Made by a program: the position numbers and the translations under genes. From the NCBI GenBank assembly GCA_036399015.1, contig DASWNW010000076.1, positions 1-64,000 of the forward strand: DNA of 64,000 nucleotides, in the 5' to 3' direction. Positions within the stretch are counted from its first letter, which is position 1. Each line of letters begins with the position of its first letter. Below are positions 8,779-17,319 of this stretch, piece by piece. The notes under the pieces are model-generated. The model was given only the letters and a program-made list of their open reading frames with translations, made no database searches and was not told the DNA's origin. The DNA is from QHVT01 sp036399015 (lineage in GTDB: Bacteria; Acidobacteriota; Thermoanaerobaculia; Gp7-AA8).

Positions 8779-9348
8779 CTAAGGCCCTCCTCCCCAGATC
8801 GCCGCCTTCTTCGCCCAGGTGCTGCCGGCGTAGTCGGTGCTGAGGCGCTTGTGCGTCTCGCCGAGGGCGCTCGCGTCGCCGCTGCGTTTGTAGCGGGTGA
8901 CGCCGGCCCAGTACGCCGCCTCGGGCGCCGTGTCGGCGTCGCCGCCGGAGACGACTTCCTCGAACAGGCGCTCCGCCTCGTCGTAGTTCTGGCTGGCGAG
9001 CGACGCCTGCGCGAGGCCGAGCTTCAGTTGCGCGAGCAGCGCGTCGGCTTCGACGAAGCCTTCCACGCGGTGGCGCTCCTTGCCTCCCGGGTCCATCACC
9101 ATGATGGTCGGCGTCCACTGCGCGCCGAAGCGCTCCATCGCCTCGGGGTGGGTCTTCACGTGCTGCCGGACAGGGATGAAGTGATCGCTCACGAACCCGG
9201 CGATCTTCGGGTCGGGATACACCTCGGCATCCAGCCGAGCGCATCCCCCTCACATCGGTGCAGCGCTGAAGTCGAGCAGGACGGGCCGGCCATCGCGCTT
9301 CGCATCGGCGAGCGCGGCGTCGACGTCCTCACGCCAGTTGATCTCCAT
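8779..9348 (-). CDS. Thioredoxin-like selenoprotein (UGA-encoded Sec at residue 33), 189 aa
   Basis: Read through one in-frame UGA at 9252-9250, the gene encodes a complete Thioredoxin_7-like domain. The start MEINWREDVDAAL is followed by PVLLDFSAAPM, then U33-G-G-C36 in the position of the redox CxxC motif. FIPVRQHVKTHP and GAQWTPTIMVMD (cis-proline region) follow. The C-terminal half is helical with a TPR-like pattern (YDEAERLFEEVV, AAYWAGVTRYK). A SECIS-like hairpin begins 10 nt after the UGA. The ATG at 9348 has an AGGAGG site 10 nt upstream and overlaps the exchanger gene by 20 nt. It is likely to reduce disulfides or peroxides; its partner is unknown. The alternative, a nonsense pseudogene, is disfavoured because the remainder is intact. 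Confidence 0.85.
9214..9249 (-). promoter_or_regulatory. Bacterial SECIS-like element directly after the UGA codon
   Basis: On the minus strand, CTCGGC (9239-9234) pairs perfectly with GCCGAG (9228-9223) around a 5-nt loop TGGAT. Below it GGGAT (9247-9243) pairs with ATCCC (9218-9214) across a small internal loop. The apical loop starts 16 nt after the UGA and has G as its second base, matching the bacterial SECIS rules for spacing and loop G. It lies wholly in coding sequence, as bacterial SECIS elements do. Confidence 0.75.
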
Positions 9349-10672
9349 GCTCCATACCTCCTGCCGTTTCTTTTGCAGGATCGGCACCCAGGCGCGCCTC
9401 GCCGGACGCGACCACGGCGTTGCGGAACAGCACCGGACCGATGAGCTGGTTGACGATGATCGTGCCGAGGACGATGGTGCCGACGGTCGGCCCCCACGGC
9501 TCGAAATCGGCGAGCAGCAGCGCCACGAGCGCGATGGCGACGCCGGCCTGCGGCAGCAGCCCGAGCGTCACCTGTCCGGTGAAGCGGGAGTCGAGCCTCA
9601 CCAGCCGTCCCGCCAGCCGCGCCCCGGCGTAGATGCCGAGGCCGCGCAGGATGGCCGCACCAATCGCGTACGGCGCCGTGTGCAGGAACGGCCGCAGCTG
9701 CACCTCCGCGCCGACGACGGCGAAGAAGATCGCGAACACCGGCAGCGCCACCCCCTCCACCGCGTGGGTGAGCTGCTCGCCGCCGATCGGCGTCACGTTC
9801 TCCAGCAGGAGCCCCGCCGCGAGCCCGACCAGCAGCGGGTTGAGATGCAGCGCCGCCCCCGCCTCGGCGGCGATGAAGAGCACGGCAAAGGTGAAGACGC
9901 CGCTGCGCGAGCCGACGCGCGAGACGTAGATCGCCAGCACGCCTCCCGCGATGACGCCGGCGAGGATCGAGCCGAAGATGTGCGGCACGAGCAGCGCCAG
10001 CCCGCCGCCTCCGCCGGCCGCCGGGAACACCGAGTGGCCGAAGGTGCTGGAGAGCGCGTAGGTGATCACGATGAGGAGGTCGGCGACAACGACGATCGAC
10101 AGCGCCGTCTCGCTCAGCGGTCCGCTCGACTTCGTCTCGGAGATGATCCCCACCACCACCGCCGGCGAGTAGGCGGCGAGGATGTTCGCGGCGACCAGCG
10201 CCACGGCGACGCGCTCGAGCGTCGAGAAGGCGGCGGTGACCGGGATGACGTGCGTCAGCGCGAACATGAACGCGAACATCACCAGCGCCGCGCCGAACAT
10301 CGTCAGTCCCGCCAGCGTGCCGATCGCGCGCAACCGCGGACGGAGCCTCCGCAGGTTCAGCTCGCAGCCGGCGAGGAAGGCGATCAGCCCGACCGCCGTC
10401 CCTTTCACCAGCGCGAGGTCGGGGAGCATCTTCGCCGAGATGATGCCGAAGACTTCCGGTCCGAAGAGGATGCCGATCAGGATGTAGCCGGTGAGGCGCG
10501 GCATCTTGAACGTGTCGCAGATGTGCGCCGCCTGCACCGCCACGATCAGCAGGAAGCCGAACGCCAGCGCGGCGCCCGAGCCGGTGATCATCGCGCCGCG
10601 GGGCACGAAGGAGCGGGTGGCGTACGTCAGCGCCGTGACCGCGGCGATGATGAGGAGCGAGCGGGTGATCAC
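9329..10672 (-). CDS. Cation:proton antiporter-type membrane protein, 447 aa
   Basis: A polytopic inner-membrane protein of the CPA/NhaP-like fold with about 12 helices. Recognisable features are the glycine-rich LTGYILIGILFGPEVFGII near residue 65, ALVAANILAAYSPAVVVGIISETKSSGPLSETALSIVVVADLL in the core exchange region, and VTLGLLPQAGVAIALVALLLADF towards the C-terminus. It probably exchanges Na+ or K+ for protons. The start is GTG at 10672, overlapping the upstream stop (GTGA). Its 3' end overlaps the selenoprotein start by 20 nt, so the three genes form one operon. Confidence 0.85.
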   Translation of the reverse strand: MITRSLLIIAAVTALTYATRSFVPRGAMITGSGAALAFGFLLIVAVQAAHICDTFKMPRLTGYILIGILFGPEVFGIISAKMLPDLALVKGTAVGLIAFLAGCELNLRRLRPRLRAIGTLAGLTMFGAALVMFAFMFALTHVIPVTAAFSTLERVAVALVAANILAAYSPAVVVGIISETKSSGPLSETALSIVVVADLLIVITYALSSTFGHSVFPAAGGGGGLALLVPHIFGSILAGVIAGGVLAIYVSRVGSRSGVFTFAVLFIAAEAGAALHLNPLLVGLAAGLLLENVTPIGGEQLTHAVEGVALPVFAIFFAVVGAEVQLRPFLHTAPYAIGAAILRGLGIYAGARLAGRLVRLDSRFTGQVTLGLLPQAGVAIALVALLLADFEPWGPTVGTIVLGTIIVNQLIGPVLFRNAVVASGEARLGADPAKETAGGMEHGDQLA

Positions 10673-11889
10673 GCGTGCGTCTCCTCGCCGATGAGGCGGC
10701 GCTCGCGGCGCTGGTACCACTGCACCGCGATCTCCGTGAGGACGCTGCCGACGATGACGGCGTTCACCGCCCACCGCACCGGCGCGTTCGCGCTGGCGCC
10801 GTCGATGGCGGTGGCGCTGAAGAGGACCACGATGGCGATGGTGCTCTCCGGCAGGAGCGAGACCGCGAGCGGCTTCCACTCGGCGAGCTCCCTGTCGATC
10901 CAGGTCGCCGCACGCACGCCGAGGATCTTCCCGTAACCGCGCGAGAGGGCGAAGACGAGTCCGAGGACCCAGCCCTGCCATTCGTCCGGACGCCAGGCCG
11001 CGCCGAGGATGAAGAGGAAGAGGAGGTAGAGCGGACGCTCAACCTCGCGCAGCGTCGTCACGACCCGCTCGCGCTCGGCCATCGGGAAGTTGATCAGCAC
11101 CGCGCCGGCGAGCGCGCAGACCACCGGCACCGCGAGCGCGAGGTATCCCGCCATCCCCGATGCCAGCGCGACGCCTCCCATGAGGAGCGCGAGCTGTTCC
11201 TTCTCGTCCTCGACCTTGCGCACGAGGAGCGAGATCACGATGCCGAGCAGCGCGCCGAGGCCGAGGGTCATCAGGAACCAGCCGCTTCGCGGGAGATCCC
11301 AGAGAGTGACGGTCCGGTCGGGGCGGAACATGATGGCCACGAAGGCGAGGACGGCCAGCGCCGCGAGCTGGTCGATGCGCGTCACCTCCAGCACGAGCCG
11401 CGCGGACGACTGCCAGCGCCGCAGCAGGAGGTCGAGGTTCGCCGGCGCGCTCACGGCGGCGCAGGCGGTGAGAATCAGGCCGTCGCGGATCAGCCCCTTG
11501 CCCGGCAGCACGCCGAGGGCGGCGAGAGTGAGGGAGCAGGCGATCGCCGCGAGCAGCATCGGCATCAGCGAGGCGAGCGCGATCACCGGCGCGGCGGCGG
11601 GCGGGAGGCGGTCGAAGCGGCGGAGGTCGAGATGCGTGCCGATGGTGAGCCCGACCCAGCCGAGGCCGAACTCGAAGAGGGGGCGGAGGTCGGTCAGGAC
11701 GTCGCGGGTGAGGACGCCGAGCTCACGAAAGAGGATGCCGAGGAGCAGGAAGGGAAAACCGGAGGTAGCAAGGACGGTCAGTCCAAAGCGTCGCTCCCAG
11801 CGGATGACACGCGGATGCGTGCCGATGACCGCGAGCGCCATCGCCACGGAGAGCGCGATGACGACGCGGGCGATCTCGGGGGCCGGCAT
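10669..11889 (-). CDS. Membrane exchanger-like protein, 406 aa
   Basis: A hydrophobic protein with roughly 11-12 predicted helices. Segments such as FEFGLGWVGLTIGTHLDLRR and GLILTACAAVSAPANLDLLL resemble the core helices of sodium/proton exchangers. The aspartate-containing exchange core is less clear than in the following gene, so the family assignment is tentative. It overlaps that exchanger by 4 nt; the pair may act together or be diverged paralogues. The ATG at 11889 starts MPAPEIARVVIAL. Confidence 0.65.
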   Translation of the reverse strand: MPAPEIARVVIALSVAMALAVIGTHPRVIRWERRFGLTVLATSGFPFLLLGILFRELGVLTRDVLTDLRPLFEFGLGWVGLTIGTHLDLRRFDRLPPAAAPVIALASLMPMLLAAIACSLTLAALGVLPGKGLIRDGLILTACAAVSAPANLDLLLRRWQSSARLVLEVTRIDQLAALAVLAFVAIMFRPDRTVTLWDLPRSGWFLMTLGLGALLGIVISLLVRKVEDEKEQLALLMGGVALASGMAGYLALAVPVVCALAGAVLINFPMAERERVVTTLREVERPLYLLFLFILGAAWRPDEWQGWVLGLVFALSRGYGKILGVRAATWIDRELAEWKPLAVSLLPESTIAIVVLFSATAIDGASANAPVRWAVNAVIVGSVLTEIAVQWYQRRERRLIGEETHA

Positions 11890-11901
11890 GGCCCCCGGAC
11901 G

Positions 11902-12048
11902 CTACAACACCTTTCGGCCCGTCGCCAATCGGACGATCAGCAGGATCAGCGCGATGACGATGAGGATGTGGATCAGCCCTCCGCCGATGTTCATGGAGAA
12001 CCCGCCGAGCCAGAGGATGATCAGGATGACGATGATGATCCAAAGCAT
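11902..12048 (-). CDS. Very small two-helix membrane protein (lmo0937-like), 48 aa
   Basis: The reading frame encodes MLWIIIVILIILWLGG, a short glycine-rich turn with SMNIGGGLIHILI, and a second hydrophobic helix ending ATGRKVL. This is the pattern of lmo0937-type small membrane proteins, widespread in bacteria and often stress-linked, with no known mechanism. An alternative in-frame ATG at 12057 adds three residues. It lies 12 nt upstream of the exchanger gene and is probably co-transcribed with it. Confidence 0.75.
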   Translation of the reverse strand: MLWIIIVILIILWLGGFSMNIGGGLIHILIVIALILLIVRLATGRKVL

Positions 12049-12131
12049 ATTGCCCATGGAAAAGCGGACGCTGCAAGTGTGTTGCCGAGGTCGGCATTCC
12101 TCTTGCCCAGACGCGGTGGGGGGAAACTGAC

Positions 12132-12632
12132 ATGGACTGGCAGGAGCTGGGTCTGACCGCCGCGCGGGGGCTGCTGGTGTACGTGGTCATGCTCGTCGTC
12201 ATCCGCCTCCTCGGCAAGCGGACGGTCGGCAACTTCACCGCCTTCGACCTCCTGGTCGCGCTCATGCTCGGCGAGGTCGTGGACGAGATCATCTACGGCG
12301 ACGTCACCATCGCGCAGGGCATGGTGGCCATCGGCGTCGTGGCGCTGGCGAAGTACCTCACCTCGTGGCTCACCTACTTCGATCACGGCATGAACAAGGT
12401 GCTGGAGGGGGCGCCGCGCGAGGTCATCCGGCACGGCGAGCTGCTGCGCGACGCGCTGCGTGCCGAGATCCTCAACGAGCAGGAGGTGCACGCGGCGCTG
12501 CGCCTTCACGGCATCGAGGACATGAAGGAAGTGAAGAGCGCCACGATGGAGGTCGACGGCGAGATCAGCGTCATCCTCGAGGACTGGGCCGAGCCTCTCA
12601 AGAAGCGCGAGGTGATGGGAGAGGCAGGCTGA
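12132..12632 (+). CDS. DUF421 (YetF-like) membrane protein, 166 aa
   Basis: The N-terminal half has three hydrophobic helices with the family core IRLLGKRTVGNFTAFDLLVALMLGEVVDEII. The C-terminal half is the cytoplasmic DUF421 domain (HGMNKVLEGAPREVIRHGELL through MEVDGEISVIL). Relatives include Bacillus YetF; the function is not established, although association with the cell envelope is common. It sits immediately before a second DUF421 gene with 1 nt between them, so they are likely to be translated together and may form a heteromer. Confidence 0.88.
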   Translation: MDWQELGLTAARGLLVYVVMLVVIRLLGKRTVGNFTAFDLLVALMLGEVVDEIIYGDVTIAQGMVAIGVVALAKYLTSWLTYFDHGMNKVLEGAPREVIRHGELLRDALRAEILNEQEVHAALRLHGIEDMKEVKSATMEVDGEISVILEDWAEPLKKREVMGEAG

Positions 12633-12633
12633 C

Positions 12634-13146
12634 GTGGAGCTCTGGCGCATCGTCGTCCGCGCCCTCGCCGCGTACGTCTACCTCCTGGTGATGACGCGCA
12701 TGAGCGGCAAGCGGGTCGTGGGGGAGGCCACCCCCTTCGACTTCGTCGTCGCCCTCATCGTCGGGGACGTCATTGACGACGCGCTGTGGGCCGAGGTCTC
12801 GATGGCGAAGTTCGCCGGCGCGTGCGGCAGCCTCTTTCTCTGCGACATCATCACGAAGCTGGTGGCGTTCCACTCCCGCCCCTTCTTCCTCCTCGTGCAC
12901 GGGCGGCCGCGGGTGATCCTGCGCAACGGTGCCGCGGACGGGCGCGGTCTGCGCGCCGAGCAGCTCACCGAAGGCGATCTCGCGCACCTCCTTCGCCTCG
13001 AAGGCGTGGACGACTGGCGCGACGTCCGGGTGGCGATGCTGGAGGAGGACCACGGCCTGTCGGTACTCAAGTGCGACGGCGCCGAGCCGGTGCAGAAAAA
13101 GGACGCACCCCGCGTCAGGAAGATGCTGCGATGGCGCGCGTCGTAG
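12634..13146 (+). CDS. DUF421 (YetF-like) membrane protein, second copy, 170 aa
   Basis: A paralogue of the preceding gene: TRMSGKRVVGEATPFDFVVALIVGDVIDDAL is the membrane core and FFLLVHGRPRVILRNG begins the cytoplasmic domain. It starts with GTG at 12634, right after the previous stop. Sequence identity to its neighbour is moderate, indicating an old duplication rather than a recent one. The stop overlaps the start of the next small gene by 16 nt. Confidence 0.87.
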   Translation: MELWRIVVRALAAYVYLLVMTRMSGKRVVGEATPFDFVVALIVGDVIDDALWAEVSMAKFAGACGSLFLCDIITKLVAFHSRPFFLLVHGRPRVILRNGAADGRGLRAEQLTEGDLAHLLRLEGVDDWRDVRVAMLEEDHGLSVLKCDGAEPVQKKDAPRVRKMLRWRAS

Positions 13147-13511
13147 CCGTGGCCGCGGCCACCGCGCTGCTGATCGGCATGACCGCGCTGGCGGTCAGGC
13201 AGTTCGACGACCGCGACACGTTCGTTCCGCCCCCCGTGGCGGTGGCGGAGGGGTTCGTGCGCGAGGTGGTGGAGAAGCGGTGGGCGCGCGCGCAGACGTA
13301 CCTCGCGCAGGAGGTGAGCGAGGAGAAGCTGCGGGAGCTGCAGCAGGGGATCGAGGAGCGGGTCGGCGAGCCGACGAAGCTCGAGGCGGAAGAGCTCTCG
13401 CGCGGCGACGACGAGGCGCTGGTCAACGTCCGCCTCTCCTCGGAGAAAGGCAGCGAGGCGGTGGCGTTTGGTCTCACGTTCGACACGGAGTGGAAGATCG
13501 ACCTGCCGTAA
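13131..13511 (+). CDS. Small membrane-anchored protein of unknown function, 126 aa
   Basis: One N-terminal transmembrane or uncleaved signal segment (VVAVAAATALLIGMTALAV) is followed by an acidic, mostly helical region with EVVEKRWARAQTYLAQEV and EEKLRELQQGIEERVG, and ends in a beta-rich tail FGLTFDTEWKIDLP. The layout resembles small periplasmic proteins with an NTF2- or DUF4878-like fold, but no family is certain. It overlaps the second DUF421 gene and precedes the LysE exporter by 12 nt, so it belongs to the same operon. Confidence 0.7.
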   Translation: MARVVAVAAATALLIGMTALAVRQFDDRDTFVPPPVAVAEGFVREVVEKRWARAQTYLAQEVSEEKLRELQQGIEERVGEPTKLEAEELSRGDDEALVNVRLSSEKGSEAVAFGLTFDTEWKIDLP

Positions 13512-13523
13512 GCTGCGCCGTCG

Positions 13524-14138
13524 ATGTTGACGGCGCTCACCGCTGCCCTGGTCTACGGCCTCACCGGCGGCCTCACGCCCGGTCCGCTGCTGACGCTCGT
13601 CGTTACGCAGACGCTGCGGCACGGCGCGCGCGAAGGGGTGAAGACGGCGCTCGCGCCTCTCGTCTCCGACGGCCCGATCGTGCTCCTGCTGCTGTTCTTC
13701 CTGAACACCATCGCCTCGATCCGGCCGCTCTTCGGCGCGATCGCGGTCGCCGGCGCGGTCTACATCCTCTGGCTGGCGTGGGAGAGCTGGCGCGCGCCGG
13801 TGCCCTCGTTCACCGGTCCCGCGGTGCCGCCGCGGTCGTTCCTGCGCGGCGCGCTGGTGAACTTCCTCAACCCGAATCCCTACCTCTTCTGGCTCACCGC
13901 GGGGACGCCGATGCTGATGAAGGCGTGGCGCCACAGCGGCGCCGCGGCGGCCGCGTTCATCGCGGTGTTCTTCGTCTGCCTGGTGGGGAGCATGGTGCTG
14001 CTCGCTCTGCTGATCGCCCGCTCGCGCGAGCGGGTCCTCGAGCACTGGTACCTGCCGGTCATGCGCGCGCTGGCGCTGCTGCTGGTGGTGTTCGCGGTGC
14101 TGGTGGCGAGGGACGCGGTCGTGTTGCTGCGCGGTTAA
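13524..14138 (+). CDS. LysE/RhtB family amino-acid exporter, 204 aa
   Basis: Six predicted helices with the LysE landmarks: GLTGGLTPGPLLTLVVTQTLRHGAREG at the N-terminus and ALVNFLNPNPYLFWLTAGTP in the middle. These proteins export amino acids or related solutes using the proton gradient; the substrate cannot be read from sequence. It is the last gene of the run beginning at 12132. Confidence 0.85.
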   Translation: MLTALTAALVYGLTGGLTPGPLLTLVVTQTLRHGAREGVKTALAPLVSDGPIVLLLLFFLNTIASIRPLFGAIAVAGAVYILWLAWESWRAPVPSFTGPAVPPRSFLRGALVNFLNPNPYLFWLTAGTPMLMKAWRHSGAAAAAFIAVFFVCLVGSMVLLALLIARSRERVLEHWYLPVMRALALLLVVFAVLVARDAVVLLRG

Positions 14139-14151
14139 CTTGTCGGCCTCT

Positions 14152-14170
14152 CCATACATCCCCTGTATGG
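14152..14170. promoter_or_regulatory. Short palindrome, possible operator or hairpin before the Omp85-kinase operon
   Basis: CCATACA and TGTATGG form a perfect 7-bp inverted repeat around a 5-nt spacer, 14 nt after the LysE stop and about 140 nt before the Omp85 start. It is more A/T-rich than its surroundings. It could be an operator or part of a terminator; no T-run follows. The rest of 14139-14308 shows no gene. Confidence 0.35.
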
Positions 14171-14308
14171 ATTCGCATACACTGCGGCGCGGGCGTGCGG
14201 CGCGCGGTTTCGGCTAACCGCCCGTATTGAGAGTCAGTTACGTATAGCGAGGGAGCGGCCGGCGCGTGGCACTCCGCTCGCCCTTGTGGAGCGGCAGGAG
14301 GCCCCACA

Positions 14309-15583
14309 GTGACCCGAACGATTCTGACGATCCTCATTGCCGCCGCGCTCGCGCTGCCGGCTGCCGCGCAGGAGCCGGTGACCCGGTTTCTCATCGAGCG
14401 CATCGAAGTCCGCGAGAACTCGCGCGTCTCGACCGACGTCATCGTCGCCGAGTCGCGGCTGCGGGAAGGGCAGGAGTACACCGAGGAGGAGCTGAGCGAT
14501 GCCGCGGCGCGCCTGAACCGGCTCCCGTTCCTGCTGTCCGCCGACTTCACGCTGGAGCGGGGCTCCGAGCGGGGGCGTCACGTGCTGGTCGTCACGGTGA
14601 AGGAGACGAGGGCGTTCTTCTACCTCCTCGACATCCGCCCGATCCTCTACGGCTCCACCTCCGACGGCCAGATCGACCTCCACCTCGGCGACCGCCTCGG
14701 CGGCGGCGAGAATCAGGGCGTTCTCGGCGGGCGCTGGTTCGTCGGACGGCGCGGCGCGTTCCACGTCGGCCTCTTCGGCCGCGACGACAACCACGAGTTC
14801 ACGCGCGACTACACCGCGACGGTGGTCGGCTACACGCAGTACGACATCTTCGGCACGCGCGCCTTCGCGACCGTCAACCTCAAGAAGCCGCTGCTCGACG
14901 CGCCGTCGACCGACACCATCTCGCCTCAGGTGGTGGTCGGCATCCCCGTCTCGCCGAACCAGACCGTCACGCTGACCTACGACGAGACCCGCTTCGACCA
15001 GGACATCTCGATCGTCAACGAGGTCTCGATCCCGCGGCAGGATGGCGAGCGGATCGTCTCCGCCCGCTGGTCGTACGACACCACCAACCACCCCTTCACG
15101 CCGACGCGCGGGACGCTGCTGAGCGTCACGCCGATCGTGGTCTGGCAGGACTCGGCGGGCGTCGGCAGCGTCGAGTCGATCCCCGATTTTCCGACGTACA
15201 TCCCGGCGGCGTTCCACACGAACAGCCACGCGGTGTCGCTCGACGTGGCGCAGTACTTCGAGCTGTCGGAGCGGAGCTCCGTCTCCGTCGGCGGCGAGGT
15301 CGGCAAAGGCAAGGTGAGCCGCCGCAGCAGCCTCTGGGACGAGCGCTTCAGCGACGAGACGTCGTACGCGATCGTCCGCGCCGGCTACTCGCACAGCCTC
15401 TGGACACGGGAAGAACAGAAGCGGGGCGACTCGCGGCTCGAGTACACGCTCCGCTACATCGACCGCGACCGGATCTCGGAGGTCTTCAACTCCTTCGACG
15501 AGGACGAGCTGCAGGCGGCCTTCGCCTGGGTGCGGCGCAGCTCCTTCGGCACCATCCGCCTGGGGGTCGGATACGGATGGTGA
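14309..15583 (+). CDS. Omp85/BamA-type outer-membrane protein with one POTRA domain, 424 aa
   Basis: A signal peptide (ILTILIAAALALPAAAQ) precedes one POTRA-like domain (FLIERIEVRENSRVSTDVIVAESRLREGQEYTEEEL) and then about 300 residues of alternating beta strands ending in GTIRLGVGYGW, a C-terminal aromatic typical of outer-membrane barrels. With one POTRA it is smaller than BamA (five) and may be a TamA- or FhaC-like variant or a specialised transporter. The GTG start at 14309 is preceded by GGCAGGAGG. It heads an operon with the next three genes. Confidence 0.75.
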   Translation: MTRTILTILIAAALALPAAAQEPVTRFLIERIEVRENSRVSTDVIVAESRLREGQEYTEEELSDAAARLNRLPFLLSADFTLERGSERGRHVLVVTVKETRAFFYLLDIRPILYGSTSDGQIDLHLGDRLGGGENQGVLGGRWFVGRRGAFHVGLFGRDDNHEFTRDYTATVVGYTQYDIFGTRAFATVNLKKPLLDAPSTDTISPQVVVGIPVSPNQTVTLTYDETRFDQDISIVNEVSIPRQDGERIVSARWSYDTTNHPFTPTRGTLLSVTPIVVWQDSAGVGSVESIPDFPTYIPAAFHTNSHAVSLDVAQYFELSERSSVSVGGEVGKGKVSRRSSLWDERFSDETSYAIVRAGYSHSLWTREEQKRGDSRLEYTLRYIDRDRISEVFNSFDEDELQAAFAWVRRSSFGTIRLGVGYGW

Positions 15584-16167
15584 CGCTGCGGACGGTGCTC
15601 CGCATCGGCATCTTCATCGCCTTCGCGGCGGCGGGGCTGGCGCACGGGCAGGAGCGTCCGGCGTTTGTGATCCGCCCCGGGGGCGTGGTCGCGGCGACGC
15701 TGCCGGCCTCGATCCTCGCAGACAGCGACGTGCAGAAGCGGCTCGGCAGCGGACTCACGACCACCTTCCTCGTCACCGCGCGCAACCGCACCACCGGCAC
15801 GGTCTCCGGCGCGCGGCTGGAGGTGCGCTACGACCTCTGGGACGAGGTCTGGCTGGTGCGGAAGGTGGAGTTCGACCGCAAGAACGAGCAGCAGCGCATC
15901 ACCTCGCGCGACGCGCTGGAGAAGTGGTGGCGCACGCCGGTGCGCATCCTCGCCACGGCCGGGGACCGGGTGCCGCTGCAGATCGACCTCGACGTCCTCC
16001 CCTTCTCCGCCGCGGAGCGGGAGGACGCGCGGCAGTGGATGTCGAAGTCGGGCGGGGTCGGCACCGCCAGCGGCAGCGGCGGGATCGTCGACGCGCTGAT
16101 CGGGACGACGCTGGCGGCGAAGCCGATCATCTCCTACCGCTGGAACGTGGAGCTGGCGCTGAAGTGA
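15577..16167 (+). CDS. Exported protein upstream of a sensor kinase, 196 aa (DUF4390-like?)
   Basis: A signal peptide (IGIFIAFAAAGLAHGQ) is followed by a beta-rich domain with FLVTARNRTTGTVSGARLEVRYDLWDEVWLV and a C-terminal SYRWNVELALK strand. A periplasmic protein of this size placed just before a kinase and an NtrC-type regulator resembles the DUF4390 proteins that precede ntrYX in some proteobacteria. That match is inferred from layout and general appearance, not a definite motif. Its start overlaps the Omp85 stop by 7 nt and its stop overlaps the kinase start. Confidence 0.6.
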   Translation: MVTLRTVLRIGIFIAFAAAGLAHGQERPAFVIRPGGVVAATLPASILADSDVQKRLGSGLTTTFLVTARNRTTGTVSGARLEVRYDLWDEVWLVRKVEFDRKNEQQRITSRDALEKWWRTPVRILATAGDRVPLQIDLDVLPFSAAEREDARQWMSKSGGVGTASGSGGIVDALIGTTLAAKPIISYRWNVELALK

Positions 16168-17210
16168 CGCGCCTGCGGTCGCTGCTGCTGGTCCTGGTGA
16201 CGGTCGCAACGGCCACGGGGCTGTTCTGGTACTTCCTCCATCAGATCTCCGGGATGTGGCTCGACGTGGCGCTGCGGCCGGAGGTGCGGGCGGCGCTGGA
16301 GCAGTCGATCGAGGACCAGCGCAAGCTGCGCGACCTCGACCCGGCGCGGCGCGCCGACTACCGGCGGCGCTTCGACGAGACGCAGCGGCTGCTGAACCGC
16401 ATCGAGGTGATCCGCATGAGCCGCGCGGCGATGCTGCGCCGCTTCGAGCTCGCACTCATCCTCGTCTTTGCGCTCGCGGCGGCGGGGACGGCGGTCGTGC
16501 TCTGGCTGCGCTACCGGAAGGCGCGGGAGCGGGAGCGGCGGGAGTACACGCAGCGGGTGGCGTCGCTGCAGGAGACGGCGCGGCGTCACGCGCACGAGAT
16601 CAAGGGGCCGCTCACGGCCGCGCGGCTGGAACTGGAGCGCTACGCCGATCTCGTGCGCGCCGGTGCAACCGACGAGGAGCGGGCGCGCGCCGAGGAGAGC
16701 GTGAGCGAGGAGCTGGAACGCCTGGCGCGGTATACGCGCGAGTTCTCCTCCTTCGCCGGCATCGGCAAGCCGTCGCTGCGCCGCGAGTCCCTCGGCCAGA
16801 TGGTCGAGGAGTTCTGCGCCACCTTCGCCAACGCCTGGCCGGGCGTGGCGCTGCGCGACGGCGGCCTTGACGCGGTGGTCTGCGCCGACCGCGACATGGT
16901 CCGCCAGGTGCTCGTCAACCTCTGCTCGAACAGCGCCGGCGCCGGCGCGAAGACGGTCACGTTCGCGATCGTCCGGAACGGCGGCCGCGTCGCCCTCGAC
17001 GTCCACGACGACGGCGGCGGCGTCCCCGAGCCGCTGCGCGCCCGGATCTTCGATCCGTACGTCACGTCGCGCAGAATAGGGGAGGGAATGGGACTCGGCC
17101 TCTCGATCTCCCGCAAGGTGATGATCGATCACGGAGGGGACTTGCAGTTGATTGCGACGTCTGCGGGCGGGACGACGATGCGGGTGGTGTTTGGGGAGGG
17201 GGAGTGTTGA
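16164..17210 (+). CDS. Membrane sensor histidine kinase, 348 aa
   Basis: Two transmembrane helices (SLLLVLVTVATATGLFWYFL and FELALILVFALAAAGTAVVLWL) flank a short, charged periplasmic segment rich in Arg/Glu. The H-box is RRHAHEIKGPLTAARLELERY, the N-box LVNLCSNSAGAG, the G1 box DDGGGVPEPLRARIF and the G2 box GMGLGLSISRKV. It starts with GTG overlapping the previous stop. The NtrC-type regulator 110 nt downstream is its likely partner. The signal sensed is unknown. Confidence 0.9.
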   Translation: MTRLRSLLLVLVTVATATGLFWYFLHQISGMWLDVALRPEVRAALEQSIEDQRKLRDLDPARRADYRRRFDETQRLLNRIEVIRMSRAAMLRRFELALILVFALAAAGTAVVLWLRYRKARERERREYTQRVASLQETARRHAHEIKGPLTAARLELERYADLVRAGATDEERARAEESVSEELERLARYTREFSSFAGIGKPSLRRESLGQMVEEFCATFANAWPGVALRDGGLDAVVCADRDMVRQVLVNLCSNSAGAGAKTVTFAIVRNGGRVALDVHDDGGGVPEPLRARIFDPYVTSRRIGEGMGLGLSISRKVMIDHGGDLQLIATSAGGTTMRVVFGEGEC

Positions 17211-17218
17211 AGATGGTG

Positions 17219-17300
17219 TCGGTGATCGGTTGTCGGTTGTCTGTGGGACCTCGGGTTCGGGCACTGCACCGCGGACAACTGACGACTGACAACCGACAAC
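17219..17300. repeat. Word-repeat palindrome (GGTTGTC word) between kinase and regulator
   Basis: GGTTGTC words at about 17227-17240 face ACAACTG, ACTGAC, CAACCGA words at 17275-17300, with a short GC-rich spacer. It separates the kinase stop from the regulator start and may uncouple their expression. Confidence 0.8.
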
Positions 17301-17319
17301 CCGCTTCGCCGGAGGCGAA

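Noticed and set aside
8744..9253. Alternative GTG-started minus frame overlapping the selenoprotein
   Set aside because: Basic low-complexity translation with no domain; the frame with the UGA gives a coherent thioredoxin fold.
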